A stretch of 64,000 nucleotides of DNA from Arthrobacter sp. Leaf141 (GCF_001424565.1 NZ_LMOL01000005.1:698317-762316); one strand, 5' to 3'. Counted from the stretch's first letter, positions 12,939-23,269 are shown. The notes: generated by a model not told the origin, from the sequence alone. A program made the numbers and translations.

Positions 12939-14592
12939 CCGTCCTGGCGCGGCTGCCGGTCGGCTGCAGCCGGCCGGGGCGCGCTGGGCCGGATGGTCAG
13001 CCAGCGGTGCAGGCAAAGGCCGCTGACAGCGAGTACCAGCAGGTACATGGCCGTCAGGCCCTGCCAGGTTCCCGGGGGCTGCCAGAGCGGCTCGAACATC
13101 TCTGTCCAGTTGACGTGGTCCTGGATCCCCAACGTGTAACGGCGCATTCCTTCAAGGAAAACGTACGTGTGCGCCAGGATGGCGAGGACGATGCTCCACC
13201 GGAGCAGCGACGAGCCCCAGGGTGTCACTTTGTACGGGCGGAAGCGGACGGTGACGCCGGCCGCCAGAATCATCGTCACAACCATCGCCAGGGCGTACCG
13301 GCCCTGCCAGATCCAGCCCAGCTGCTCACTGGAACTTGCCTGCAGGACAACAGGAATCACGAGCACGGTCAGCGTGAGCAGCACCATTGCCCACCGCCCA
13401 CGGACCGGACGGGACGTATAGGCGTGAAGCAGCATGGCCCCGAAGCCGAGGACCCAGGCGTAGGTGGCGGCGACGGGCGGTTGTGTGTCGAGCCAACCGA
13501 GGACACCCACGTACTGGGCCATGAAGGCGACTGTTTTATCCACCATTTCCACAGCCGCCACGTCTGCCGGGATGGATTCACTGCCGGCCAGGAGGCTTTC
13601 GAAGCTCTTTGCCGAGACAACCCACCAAAGTGCGAATGAGCATGACAGTCCCACGGCCAGGACGGCGGCCTGGGCCCGCCTGTCCCGCAGCGCCCGGAAG
13701 AGTGCAGGGGCGCTGTGACAGAGCATGGCGGAAAGGGCGGCAATGGCAAGCCAGAGCAGGGAAAGGGGCCGGGTATGGGCCAGCAGCGCACCAGCCAGCG
13801 CAAAAATGACAAGCAACAGGCTGCTGATTTTTGTTTTACGGGCGGACTGTTCAAGGATGGCGCAGAGGCTCATGAATACCGCACCTGATGCAGCGATTTC
13901 CAGGGCGTTGGGATTAATGGCGCCGGTGAGGAAAAATACGGACGGCGTCAGGGCGATGGCGCCGGCAATAACAGGCCTTTGAAAGCGGCGAAGGGAAGCA
14001 GCCGCACAAAAGATTGACGCAAGAAAAAATGAAACAAGCCAGGTGTTGATAAGCCGCATCGCATAAATGGCCGGCTCGCCGCTGAGGCCCCGGCTGCCGA
14101 GGCCAACAATTGCATAGTAGACAGGATTGTAATTGCCGGCCGACGTCTTGGCGGGAATCCAGGTCCTGTCGCCGGCATCAATTTGCTGTGAGCAGTCCGG
14201 GGTGACATCCGACTTTTGGGCAAAGCAGCTGTACTCGCCAAGGTGCGCAATGTAGCCCGGGACATTAACGGTGAGCGGCTCACCCTGAATGCCGGAGCTG
14301 CTGCCGCTGAATTGTCCCCTAGCCACGGCTGCGGCTTTGATGGCGTGGGCGGGCTCGTCGGGGACCGACATAAGGGGAGAAGCGAAGCTCCAGATCGACC
14401 CCAGGCAGCCAAACAGCAACCAAGCGGTGACCAGGACGAGGACCGGGGAAGGTAGCTGGTTGAGGCTGGATGAACGACTGTTTTTGGGCGCCAGAGCCTG
14501 CCTCTTGAAAATCTGCATGATAGTTTAAATGGTACTTGGAGCTGTGCCGTTCGCTGGCTGAACACTCCGTACCACTGGAGAGGCCACCCATC

Positions 14593-15069
14593 ATGCGAAA
14601 ATCTGCTCCCAGGGAGTCGTCCGCCTCAGCGGCGACCGCAGCAGACCCTGCCCCGTCAAACGTTGCGGTGGTCCTTTACCGGCATCCGATAGTCCGGTTC
14701 CTGCTGGTGGGCGGGTTGTCTTTTGCGCTTGACCTGGGGCTTTTGGCGATATTCCATGAGGTATTCGGGGTGCCGCTGTGGATTGCCACGCCCATCGCAT
14801 TCCTCATCAGCCTGGTATTCAATTTTCTGTTGCAGCGGATTTTCACTTTCCAGGCGAATAACAATGGAAGCGTCAGCGCGGCAAAATACGTGCTGCTGGT
14901 GATTGTTAATGTCTTGGTCAGCGATTTGATTGTCACCGGCTTTGACGCGGCGGGCTGGTCATATATTTTTGGAAAGGCGTCGGCAACAGCGCTGACGACA
15001 GTTTGGAATTACTTCCTCTACCGGCACTGGATTTTCAAGCGCGTTCCTGAAGAGTACAGCGGTTCCTGA
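14593..15069 (+). CDS. GtrA-family membrane protein
   Basis: A 158-residue protein with a low-complexity N-terminus (1-32) and four transmembrane helices (about 36-56, 65-85, 97-117, 128-148), ending in the basic RHWIFKRV motif of the GtrA/DPMS_2 family. GtrA proteins help move polyprenyl-phosphate-linked sugars across the membrane or partner DPM1-like synthases. The ATG at 14593 follows GGAGAGG; an in-frame ATG 57 bases upstream is less likely. It sits between the two DUF2142 genes and is followed by a long hairpin terminator. Confidence 0.88.
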   Translation: MRKSAPRESSASAATAADPAPSNVAVVLYRHPIVRFLLVGGLSFALDLGLLAIFHEVFGVPLWIATPIAFLISLVFNFLLQRIFTFQANNNGSVSAAKYVLLVIVNVLVSDLIVTGFDAAGWSYIFGKASATALTTVWNYFLYRHWIFKRVPEEYSGS

Positions 15070-15119
15070 ACTATCCAACGGGCCGGTTGTGCCCTCTGGC
15101 TTGCATGGGTTGTGCCGAC

Positions 15120-15161
15120 ACGACGAAGTCCCCGTCCCGGAAGGGATGGGGACTTCGTCGT
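15120..15161. terminator. Bidirectional terminator between gtrA and DUF2142 gene 2
   Basis: Near-perfect hairpin: arms 15121-15138 and 15143-15160 around the tetraloop GGAA, with one G-T pair, extended by an A-T pair. Placed between convergent genes; TTT follows on the plus strand. Confidence 0.8.
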
Positions 15162-15162
15162 T

Positions 15163-16872
15163 TCAGTCCGTAGGGCCGGTCTCAGCCCGGATGCCGCCCG
15201 GAGGCATTCGTGTTCCCGCACCCACCGGCGAACCCGGCACAGGAGCGCTGGGCAGCCCGCTGGGCCCGGTGGACGGAAGGGCCGGGCTGGGCTTCCCGGT
15301 CCGGACCGGGCTCTTGCCCTCGGGACGCCACACGGGAAGCTGCTGTCCGCCATGCAGGTACCGGAAGAGAATCAGGCCTCCTGCCGCGGTGACCAACAGA
15401 TAGGCGACGCTGAGGACAAACCAACCAAGTGGCGGCTGCCAGTGGGGGGACGAGAAGAGGGTCTGCCAGTTGGCTATTTCGCTGATACCAACAACGTAGC
15501 GCCGCAGCACGTAGACGAAGGTCAGGGTGTGGCAGAAAACCATTACCCAGAAAACGACCCGTGAGACCCTGACGGCAGCCGGGCTGGCGGGGAAGCGGAG
15601 TTTGCGTAATCCGAGTCCCACGCTGATGAACAGGACCATAACGAGGGGCAGGGTGTACCGGCCCTGCCAGATGAATCCCATCCCCCGCCACAGGGCGGTC
15701 TGCAGCAGCGCCGGCACCAGGTACAGCATGGCCAGGGCCACCCAGTAACCGGTCCAGTGCCGAAGCGGCCGGACGCAGAAGGGGACAATCAGTGCTGCCA
15801 CCATCAACCCGCCCCAGACAAGCTGGACCAGTTCCGGCGCCGGTGTGTCGAGCCAGCCCATGGTGCCGATGTACTGCGGGAAGAAGTCGTAGGTGCGGTC
15901 AAGCATGATGATGAATCCGCGGTACAGCGGTGCATCGGGATGCGGGCTTGCAATGCCTTCCGGCGCCACGCCCACGTTTGCGGGCCCGTTGGATGCCAGG
16001 TACATCCACACCAGGCCCAGCACGGCGCCGGGGACTGCCAGCCCTGCGGCTATCAGGACGCGCTTGTCACTGAAGACGGCAACCGTGCGGCGGAAGCGGA
16101 ATGAACAGACACCGACTACCAGGGCGCAGAGCAGCCAGATCAGTGATATTTGCCGGGCGTTGGCAAGGACCACCGTTGCCGCAGCAACCGTCGCCAGGGC
16201 CGGAATCACCCTTTTGGTATTGCGCCAGTTGTCCAGCACCACAACGAATCCCGCGAAAGCGGCCATGGTCGCAGCGATTTCCAGGGAGTTCGGATTGATG
16301 CCACCGCCCAGGAACAGGACCATTGGCGTGACACTCAGTGCAGCAATCAGCACCGGGAATTTGGGGCGCCTCAGTTCAGTAAGGGCTGTGAAGCCGGCGG
16401 CAAAGAACACCGCACACAGCAGCGCGCTGACCAGGCGCATTGCGTAGAGGGCCGGCGCGCCGGACATGAACAAAGTGGGCAGGCCAACCACCCAGTAGTA
16501 CATGGGGTTGTAGGACCCCGCGGACGTCACCCCGATGTTGGTGAACGTATCGTCCGAATAGATGGGGGCCGTGCAGTCAGCCGCTTGGGTGCGGTTGAAC
16601 TTGTAGCAGCTTTGCGCGTGCAGGCTGGCGATGTAATTGGGAACCCGGACATGGACACCATGGCCGAACGAAGTGCCTTCCTCGACCAGGACCTGGCCCC
16701 GGACCACGGCAGCGGCCTTGATGGTGTGTGCCGGTTCATCGGGAGCACCCATCAGCGGGGTAGCCAAGGACCACAGACCGAACAGGAGGGAGAAGATGGC
16801 GGTGAGGAGAGCGAACGTCGGCAGCGGCCGGGGAAGGCTGCGGCGTCCGGTGTTTTTCGTAAGGATGGTCAT
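15163..16872 (-). CDS. DUF2142-family membrane protein (second copy)
   Basis: A 569-residue paralogue of the 12848-14518 protein, with the same first-loop motif (GAPDEPAHTIKAAAVVRGQ), multiple membrane helices, and a Pro/Gly-rich cytoplasmic tail (about 520-569) that the first copy shares only in part. It is probably a GT-C-type membrane transferase or ligase in glycan assembly; the exact reaction is unknown. Its ATG overlaps the stop of the upstream PstS-like gene (ATGA, 16869-16872), making it the last gene of the seven-gene minus-strand operon that starts at 24024. Confidence 0.85.
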   Translation of the reverse strand: MTILTKNTGRRSLPRPLPTFALLTAIFSLLFGLWSLATPLMGAPDEPAHTIKAAAVVRGQVLVEEGTSFGHGVHVRVPNYIASLHAQSCYKFNRTQAADCTAPIYSDDTFTNIGVTSAGSYNPMYYWVVGLPTLFMSGAPALYAMRLVSALLCAVFFAAGFTALTELRRPKFPVLIAALSVTPMVLFLGGGINPNSLEIAATMAAFAGFVVVLDNWRNTKRVIPALATVAAATVVLANARQISLIWLLCALVVGVCSFRFRRTVAVFSDKRVLIAAGLAVPGAVLGLVWMYLASNGPANVGVAPEGIASPHPDAPLYRGFIIMLDRTYDFFPQYIGTMGWLDTPAPELVQLVWGGLMVAALIVPFCVRPLRHWTGYWVALAMLYLVPALLQTALWRGMGFIWQGRYTLPLVMVLFISVGLGLRKLRFPASPAAVRVSRVVFWVMVFCHTLTFVYVLRRYVVGISEIANWQTLFSSPHWQPPLGWFVLSVAYLLVTAAGGLILFRYLHGGQQLPVWRPEGKSPVRTGKPSPALPSTGPSGLPSAPVPGSPVGAGTRMPPGGIRAETGPTD

Positions 16873-17933
16873 TGTCCGCCTCCAACGGTGCTGATGAGCC
16901 TGCGGGCGTCGGCAATGGCTTTTTTACCCGGAGACATCACGAACGCGAACGCATTGGCGTTCTTCTGCGCCTCTTCACTCAGGACGCTTTCAGCCATCGA
17001 CTGGGTCAGCCTGCCCAGCTCGGGTTCCTCGTACTGCCGGCAGACGTAGACATAAATGACTGTCGCGAGCGCGTAGCCGGATCGGCCGTCGAGGCCCTGC
17101 ACCACGGACCTTGCCGAGGACTGGACTGTGCCTGTGCTGACGGCGTCGACAACCGAAGTGGCCTGCAGCCGCCGGGGCTTGCCGTCGAAGACCAGTTGCG
17201 CGGCAGTAAATCTGTTGCCGATGATGCTGCCGTCCAGGATCGACAGCCCGCCGTCAGTGTCGTCGAGCTTGTTCGCAAGGTCCAGCGGCGGTGAGGATAC
17301 CTGTCCCAGGACCGTTGACGGCAAGGAATCAGGGGTGGCAGGCGTCCAATCCACGCCGGCATCCCGGCCGAGATAGTCGTTGACCGGTCGGACAGTGTCC
17401 GATGGACCTTCCGGGACCAGCACCGTGATCCCGAGATCCGGCAGGTCTGTTTCGGGGTTCAACTCGAGCAGGCGCGGGTCGTTCCAGCGTGTGATCCGGC
17501 CTTCAAGGATGCCGGCAAGGACCGGCGCATCCAGCACCACGTCACTGACGTCCTTGATCTTGATGGCTACACCCACCGGCAGGACTCCTGCAGCGAAGGA
17601 GACGGCACCGTCGGCCGTGCACATCCCGCGCACGGATGCGGCCACATCGTCCGGAAGCGGGGATGAGCCAACAGCAAAATGGGCCTGCCCGTCCTGGAAA
17701 GCCTTGAGGCCGGGGGCTGTGCCGTCCGGGGAGTAGCTTACCGAGGCGCCCTTGACGGCTTCGCCCCAGGCCAGGCCCCAGGCACTGACTGACCCCTGGG
17801 CGGCATTGCTGCCGATTCCGGTCAAAGCACCCTGGATGGTACCCGGGGGAGTGGTTGAACAGGCAGCCAACGACAGGAGGCCCACCAGCAGTCCTGAAGT
17901 GCGTATTTTATTGCGGTTGGAAAGGTGAATCAC
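16869..17933 (-). CDS. PstS-like periplasmic-binding lipoprotein
   Basis: A 354-residue exported lipoprotein with lipobox LSLAAC (Cys25), then a PBP-like fold of the phosphate-binding PstS type: TGIGSNAAQGSVSAWGLAWGEA, the FAVGSSPLPDD loop, and GILEGRITRWNDPRL, which corresponds to PstS IFxGxIxxWND. Classical PstS delivers phosphate to PstCAB, but no transporter gene is present. It sits between a DUF6541-like protein and a DUF2142 protein, overlapping the latter by four bases. A ligand other than free phosphate, or a sensing role, is possible. Confidence 0.82.
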   Translation of the reverse strand: MIHLSNRNKIRTSGLLVGLLSLAACSTTPPGTIQGALTGIGSNAAQGSVSAWGLAWGEAVKGASVSYSPDGTAPGLKAFQDGQAHFAVGSSPLPDDVAASVRGMCTADGAVSFAAGVLPVGVAIKIKDVSDVVLDAPVLAGILEGRITRWNDPRLLELNPETDLPDLGITVLVPEGPSDTVRPVNDYLGRDAGVDWTPATPDSLPSTVLGQVSSPPLDLANKLDDTDGGLSILDGSIIGNRFTAAQLVFDGKPRRLQATSVVDAVSTGTVQSSARSVVQGLDGRSGYALATVIYVYVCRQYEEPELGRLTQSMAESVLSEEAQKNANAFAFVMSPGKKAIADARRLISTVGGGQ

Positions 17934-18001
17934 GTGTCAAGCCTAATGCCCACACCCGGCGGCGACGGGCAGGCCGCCTCCCGCGGGACGCCCGGACATC
18001 C

Positions 18002-19972
18002 TCACCCGCAACCCGAGATCCGGTACAGCCGCGCTGCGTCGCCTTCTGAATCAACGAGGGTAAGCCCCCTGGCCTGGCCAATATCCGTGACACCCGGATA
18101 GGTCTCGGAGCCAGGCAAATCGATGAGGTAGTCGGAACCGAAATCCAGGACGTACTGGACGTTCTGGTTGCGAAGGGCGGGACACAGCCCGCTCACGTCG
18201 GGCCCGTCCTTGAGGCTTTCGTTGATCAGCTTTGCGTCCGGACCGGCTTCTGCAAACAGGTGCGCGGTCAGCACTCGCCGTCCCGTGTACGCGTAGGCGA
18301 GTGAGCTGCCGTTCCAGGGATTGTCGGCAATCACGGCGTCAGCTGGAACGTGGTCCGGCAGGCGTTTCAACAGGGCCAGTTCAGCCGGGGTCAACAAGTC
18401 GGAATCGGCACTCAACTTGTACACCCCTGATGCGCCGCGGATGTAGTGTGTGAGCGGCCCGGCGGTACTGGCCAGGGCCAGCAGGACGATGGTTGCCGCC
18501 GCGGCGACGAGGGCGGGACCGCGGCCGCGGAGTTGTGCCCGGCCTTCAAGTGTCCCCTGCAGCCTGGCCGCCATGGCTGACGACTGCCACCAGTCCCAGA
18601 GAGCCAATGCACCGAGCACGGCAAGGGGTGTGGCGAACAGCGGCAGGAGCGCTGCGAGCCTGTAGGTGTCGCCGTACCAGGTGCCTATCAGTGCGTCCCG
18701 GACGGCACCCTTGGGGAACGACGCGGCCACAACGTAAAGGCCGCCCAGGACAGCGTATGAGAATGCCATCCAGCGGTGCTTTCGTTGCCGGAAAACGGTG
18801 AGCAATCCGGCCACTGAGAGGGCGGCGACAATAACGGCCGGGATCGTGGATTGCATGGTGCTGACCGTGAGGATTTCACCGACGGCGGCGCCCGGCTTAA
18901 CTGCCGGGCCCCAACTGTCGTACGGGGCTGGACGCAGCTTGAACCACAGCAGGGCCGCAACCAGGAGCACGGCCAGGCTGGCGGCACTGAACAGGACGGA
19001 CCGGAGCGCGCCGGCCCGGAGGCCGGAGCGCCTCGCGATGCGCCACCAGAGCAGTCCAGCCAGGGGCAGGCCCATCGCTATGGTGGTGTTGACCGAGCTC
19101 GTGTGGGCGAAGGCAAGGCCGCCCAGCCCGAGTATCAAGGCAAAAATCCAGCTGCGCAGGGGGTCCGTGCGGGTCCGCCCGAGCCGGACAACGGCCGCGA
19201 GGCAGGTGATCAGCGCCGGCATCATGCTGACGGCCAACGCGTAGGGGAACAACGGACCCCAAACGATCATGAGATACGGGAAGGCAACCTGGGCCGCTGC
19301 AATGATCCCTGTGACCACCAGGGCTGCGGGCCGGCGCGAGATGGTTTTGGCCACCAGGAACAGGCAGGACGCGGGCCAGAGGACAGCGGCGATAACCAGG
19401 TTCAGGGCGTTCTGCGCCGTGGCGATGTCGACGGCGGCCACCTGGACCAGGAGCGCGGCGAAGGAGTGCCATGCCGCGGGATAGACGGCGTCCAGGCCCG
19501 ATACCCCCTGCAACGCAGCGAGATTGAGCGAGGACGCGTTGCCGGTATCCAGGATGAACCGGATGGCGTTCAGGTGGAAGACATTGTCGAACACCTGCGA
19601 AGGGTCTGCCGGCGAGCCCACCAGCTGCGCAAACCTGATGGCTGTTGGGATTGTCGCCAAAGCCAACGCCGCGAAGGGCAGCCATTGGCGGAGGGGCGGC
19701 GCCCCTGTAAGACGCCACCTGACTCCGCGCGTTACTGCCAACGCTGCTGCGGCCAGCAGGGCACTGACCAAAAGGTAAGGCAGGATGCTCCACGGCACGC
19801 CAATGGCCCCGCCGAGTACCCCTGCCAGGCCGGCGGACGCAGTGGACAGCAGGGGCGCCAGGCCAAGGATGGCTCCGGCGCGGAACTTCAGGCACGCACC
19901 GATCAAAGCGCCCGGTATATACAGGAGCAGCACTGCCACGGCTATCGCAGGTACGGCGCCAAGCCAGCTCAC
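18002..19972 (-). CDS. DUF6541-like polytopic membrane protein, probable GT-C fold
   Basis: A 656-residue protein with about 12-14 hydrophobic segments in the first 480 residues and a soluble C-terminal domain (about 510-656) ending near LYRISGCG. The first large loop contains DPSQVFDNVFHLNAIRFI, an acidic motif placed as in GT-C glycosyltransferases. The N-terminal layout resembles the DUF6541 family of actinobacterial envelope proteins. The start is GTG at 19972, overlapping the flippase stop as GTGA, so it is translationally coupled. It probably transfers a lipid-linked sugar outside the membrane; this is inference. Confidence 0.8.
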   Translation of the reverse strand: MSWLGAVPAIAVAVLLLYIPGALIGACLKFRAGAILGLAPLLSTASAGLAGVLGGAIGVPWSILPYLLVSALLAAAALAVTRGVRWRLTGAPPLRQWLPFAALALATIPTAIRFAQLVGSPADPSQVFDNVFHLNAIRFILDTGNASSLNLAALQGVSGLDAVYPAAWHSFAALLVQVAAVDIATAQNALNLVIAAVLWPASCLFLVAKTISRRPAALVVTGIIAAAQVAFPYLMIVWGPLFPYALAVSMMPALITCLAAVVRLGRTRTDPLRSWIFALILGLGGLAFAHTSSVNTTIAMGLPLAGLLWWRIARRSGLRAGALRSVLFSAASLAVLLVAALLWFKLRPAPYDSWGPAVKPGAAVGEILTVSTMQSTIPAVIVAALSVAGLLTVFRQRKHRWMAFSYAVLGGLYVVAASFPKGAVRDALIGTWYGDTYRLAALLPLFATPLAVLGALALWDWWQSSAMAARLQGTLEGRAQLRGRGPALVAAAATIVLLALASTAGPLTHYIRGASGVYKLSADSDLLTPAELALLKRLPDHVPADAVIADNPWNGSSLAYAYTGRRVLTAHLFAEAGPDAKLINESLKDGPDVSGLCPALRNQNVQYVLDFGSDYLIDLPGSETYPGVTDIGQARGLTLVDSEGDAARLYRISGCG

Positions 19973-21198
19973 AATGCGGCCCCGTCAACTTCGCGGGTCG
20001 GGGCCTCGCCCCTGACCAGGCGCAGGATGGCCAGCAGTTGGATGACGGTAACTGCCACTTCGCCGATCACCAGGCCGAGGGCGCCGCCTTGGCCGCCCAT
20101 AAGGCCCGACAGGATAATCATGGCCGGCAGACCCAGCACTGCCCCAACAATGGTGCTGTAGAACACAACGCGCATCTTCTTGGCCGGTACAAGCCAGTGC
20201 GCCCCGGTGGAGGTTGTGACGCAAACCAGGAAGAATGACAGGCCAAACCAGAAGCAGGTCCAGAAATCGGCAGGCACCTTCGGGAACAGCATGAAGCTGA
20301 CCCACGGCCCCAGGAGCGCCAGGAGCGCCCAGCCTGCAAGGCCGAGGCCGGTGAGGGCCCGGAGTGAAAACACCCGTCTGCGGGTATGGTCGCCGCCGTG
20401 TTCGCTGACCCAGCCCTGAAGGCTGTTACCCAGGGCAGCCGTGGCGAGGAGCCCGATCCGGTAGAACTTTTCGGCCGTTACGAAGGATGCGAGTCCGGCC
20501 GTTGACGCGGCAAACTGCACCACAAGCACAGGTGTGGACGCGTAGGCCCCGGCCGCAGCGGTAATGCCGGCACCCGCACGCAGCGCCCAGATTTCCTTCA
20601 GGATGGCGGTAAGGCCGAGTCCGCTGAAATCACTTCGGTTCGAGTGGTCCTTGTTGAACCAGAGGGTTCCCGCCAGCCCCAGCACTATCAGGGCAAGCGG
20701 GTAGAAGGAGATCTCACCCGTTGCAAACAGCAGGGGAATGACGCCCAGTGTTGCCACCATCCGGGGGAGGACGTCGTATTTGGCAATGCGCCCGGCATGT
20801 CCGGTCGCGATGCAGTACCAGGCCGGGGTCAACCCGGCAGCGGCCTGGGCGCAGGCCATCAGGAAGGCAAGCCAGAACTGGCTGGCGCCTGTGGTGAAGG
20901 CCAGTGTGAGCGCCATCAGCGGCACGGCACAGACAAACATGAACGAGCGGGTGACGAAGCTGACGGCGTAAAAGCGCCGCCGCACGGTCTCATCACCGGA
21001 CGCGGCGACCGCGGCCGGGCCGGTCAGGGGCCAGCCGAGCCCGATGAGGATGGCAGCGATGGCACCGACGGCCTGTCCCACAGCGAGTGAGTTCCAGGCA
21101 GGAGCGCCGCCAACGTTGGCGATGATGGGCAGCAGGATGAAGGAGGACAGGGACGCCAGAAGCGGCAGCCCGGCGAACGCTGCGATCCTTTTGATCAT
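19969..21198 (-). CDS. Polysaccharide flippase, Wzx/MATE-like
   Basis: A 409-residue protein with about twelve evenly spaced membrane helices and few charged residues, of the MOP/Wzx oligosaccharide flippase type. It probably moves lipid-linked repeat units made by the neighbouring glycosyltransferases across the membrane. The ATG is at 21198. The stop overlaps the next gene's GTG. The family call comes from topology, the neighbouring genes and the N-terminal LPLLASLSSFILLPIIANVGG segment; no sharp catalytic motif exists in this family. Confidence 0.82.
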   Translation of the reverse strand: MIKRIAAFAGLPLLASLSSFILLPIIANVGGAPAWNSLAVGQAVGAIAAILIGLGWPLTGPAAVAASGDETVRRRFYAVSFVTRSFMFVCAVPLMALTLAFTTGASQFWLAFLMACAQAAAGLTPAWYCIATGHAGRIAKYDVLPRMVATLGVIPLLFATGEISFYPLALIVLGLAGTLWFNKDHSNRSDFSGLGLTAILKEIWALRAGAGITAAAGAYASTPVLVVQFAASTAGLASFVTAEKFYRIGLLATAALGNSLQGWVSEHGGDHTRRRVFSLRALTGLGLAGWALLALLGPWVSFMLFPKVPADFWTCFWFGLSFFLVCVTTSTGAHWLVPAKKMRVVFYSTIVGAVLGLPAMIILSGLMGGQGGALGLVIGEVAVTVIQLLAILRLVRGEAPTREVDGAAL

Positions 21199-21228
21199 GC
21201 TGCCGTCTCCCCGGTGCCGGCAGCGGCC

Positions 21229-22272
21229 TTACATATAGTCATAAGCGTCCTTGCCGAGCTGGCCTTTTACAAAGACGTCTTCCACTTCGCTCCTGAACCT
21301 GGACTTTTCGTTCAGGATGGCGGCGCGGTAGCGGTCCTGTTTGGCAACCTCGGCGTCAAAGTTGCCAATGAGCTGCGGGAGCATGGCTGCGGCAGCCGAT
21401 ACCTCGTCCTTGCCCGGCGTGATTTTGTGTTCCCAGGGGACGGGGACGTCGGCGTAAAAAGCTCCGGAGCCCCGGCGGGCCACGATGCTGAGCGCGCCGG
21501 ACAGTGCCGCCTCGCGGGGCATCCGGTCTTTTCCGGGATGGTGGCCCAGGTCAAGGTAGACCCCGCAGCCCTGCAGGGTGCCCACCACTTCTGCCCGGGT
21601 CATGCCAACGATCGGCTGCCATTCGATCGAGGGCGGGCACAGTTTCTTCACGGCCTCGATGATGTGGCCGCCCTTGGCCGGGTTGTACGTCACCAGGTTC
21701 ACGTTGCGGCTGGTTTCCGGATGGGCCTGGAATTCGCTGTTGGGTGTGTAGTCGGAGATCAGGGACGGCACAACATCAAAGCGTGTCGCCACGAAGGCCC
21801 ACGCGTAAGAGGACTGGACGAGGTGGACCACGTCGCGGTCGTTGCGGAGGAACGCGGGGGCCACCTTGTTTTTCCACATCCGGGCGAAGGGGACGGCAGC
21901 TTCTTTGGCCTTCTCAAAGGGGCCGGCATCACTTCGGTGCCACATCCGCTCCGCCATAAACGTGAGGGAGTTATCGATGCTCAACCACCAGCACATGCGG
22001 CGGGCCAGTTTTACGCCTGACATCTCGTAGACGTAGGTTTCCGGATACACCACAACGTTTCCGGGGGCGTCAATGATCGCCGGGGCCTCCGGCGCGTTGT
22101 AGATGTTGTACTGCTCAACCCTGTCGTTGTGCACCGTGTGCGGGTGCGGAACGAGGTAGGCGTCGCGGCCCAGTTCGCGCAGCATGTCGACAAGCTGATG
22201 CAGTGCTTCCGGGCCGCCGGTCCTTAGTCCTTTGTGGTACAGGACGAAGATGGTTCCTGAGTGATCGGTCAT
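21229..22272 (-). CDS. Probable GT-B-fold glycosyltransferase
   Basis: A 347-residue cytoplasmic protein. The N-terminus TIFVLYHKGLRTGGPEALHQLVDMLRELG has the glycine-rich acceptor loop of family 1/4 glycosyltransferases. The C-terminal half has VNLVTYNPAKGGHIIEAV and a PREAALSGALSIVARRGSGAF stretch that stands where GT4 enzymes bind the nucleotide diphosphate, though the usual E-x7-E is only loosely kept. It lies between the flippase and a GT2 gene in the same operon. Assignment rests on these patterns and the context; donor and acceptor are unknown. Confidence 0.68.
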   Translation of the reverse strand: MTDHSGTIFVLYHKGLRTGGPEALHQLVDMLRELGRDAYLVPHPHTVHNDRVEQYNIYNAPEAPAIIDAPGNVVVYPETYVYEMSGVKLARRMCWWLSIDNSLTFMAERMWHRSDAGPFEKAKEAAVPFARMWKNKVAPAFLRNDRDVVHLVQSSYAWAFVATRFDVVPSLISDYTPNSEFQAHPETSRNVNLVTYNPAKGGHIIEAVKKLCPPSIEWQPIVGMTRAEVVGTLQGCGVYLDLGHHPGKDRMPREAALSGALSIVARRGSGAFYADVPVPWEHKITPGKDEVSAAAAMLPQLIGNFDAEVAKQDRYRAAILNEKSRFRSEVEDVFVKGQLGKDAYDYM

Positions 22273-22333
22273 GGGTGGTCCTTCGATTTCGGCCGCGCAG
22301 TGGGGCGCCGGCGCTGCATGATGGAATTCCTGC

Positions 22334-23269
22334 TCAGCGCAGGCGGGCGGCCAGGGCGTCGTCGATCTTTCCCATCTTCAGGCGCTGGGCGTCACGGACG
22401 CCGGCCAGGGCGGCCACAAGGTGCTTGCGCCGGTTGGGACCAAAACCAAACCGGACCACATGGCTTTGGATCTCCATGTAAATCCGGCGCAGCACCCATT
22501 TGGGCTGCTTGAAAGCGTACCGGCGGGCGAGGACCAGGGAGTTCCTGGTGATGTAGTAGACCCGGAAAGGTGCGTGGTAGTACACAAAAAGCTTTTTCGC
22601 GCCGACGTGGGCATGCCACCCGAGGATCGTCATGGGACGCGCATTGCCCAGGCTGTGCTCAAGGTTGCAGCCCCGCCCGGCAAGGGCACGGAGCCCCTTT
22701 TCGCGGAGCCGGGCATTGAATTCCGAATCCACGCAATCAATGAAGAATCCCTCATCAAAGGACCCCACAGCGCTGAAGGTACTGGTGCGGACCAGGCTGC
22801 CGCTGGTCATGGGGTCAAAGATCTGCGGTTCCTCCGGGCTTCCCCAGGACGGCAACGGGATGTTGTTGTGCGACTCGGCGCAGACCATGCCCACGGTGGC
22901 CGGTTCGGAGGAGGAGGCAGCCGTTGCCAGGGCCGAAGCTACGTAGTCGCCGGTGAAGCGGGAATCCTGGTCCATGGTGACCACCCATTCCGGGTCCCAG
23001 CGGCTGATTGCTTCGTTGACGCCCAGGTTGAGGGCCCGGGCAATGCCGGAATTGGTGCCAAGGCGGACCACCACAGCGCCGGCGTCTTCCATGGCCCGCA
23101 GCGATTCGGTGACATCCGCCGGCGATCCGTCGTCAACCACCACCACGTGCTCCACATACTGCAGGAGCCATTCGATGTTTGCCACGTTCTCGGGGCCGGG
23201 GTTGAATGCCGAAACCACACCGCACACGTTGCGGGCACGGCTGGTCACTGCCGGTTCTTCCGCGCCCAT
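22334..23269 (-). CDS. GT2 glycosyltransferase, rhamnosyltransferase-like
   Basis: A 311-residue GT-A enzyme. Motifs in order: GVVSAFNPGPENVANIEWLL, VVVVDDGSPADV, TNSGIARALNLGV, VTMDQDSRF (the metal-binding DxD region), then the SGSLVRTSTF and DCVDSEFNARLREKG acceptor motifs typical of RfbF/WbbL rhamnosyltransferases. The start at 23269 (MGAEEPAV) is chosen because it forms an ATGA overlap with the upstream gene's stop; the longer reading frame to 23464 runs inside that gene. With dTDP-rhamnose genes nearby, rhamnose is a plausible donor. Confidence 0.87.
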   Translation of the reverse strand: MGAEEPAVTSRARNVCGVVSAFNPGPENVANIEWLLQYVEHVVVVDDGSPADVTESLRAMEDAGAVVVRLGTNSGIARALNLGVNEAISRWDPEWVVTMDQDSRFTGDYVASALATAASSSEPATVGMVCAESHNNIPLPSWGSPEEPQIFDPMTSGSLVRTSTFSAVGSFDEGFFIDCVDSEFNARLREKGLRALAGRGCNLEHSLGNARPMTILGWHAHVGAKKLFVYYHAPFRVYYITRNSLVLARRYAFKQPKWVLRRIYMEIQSHVVRFGFGPNRRKHLVAALAGVRDAQRLKMGKIDDALAARLR

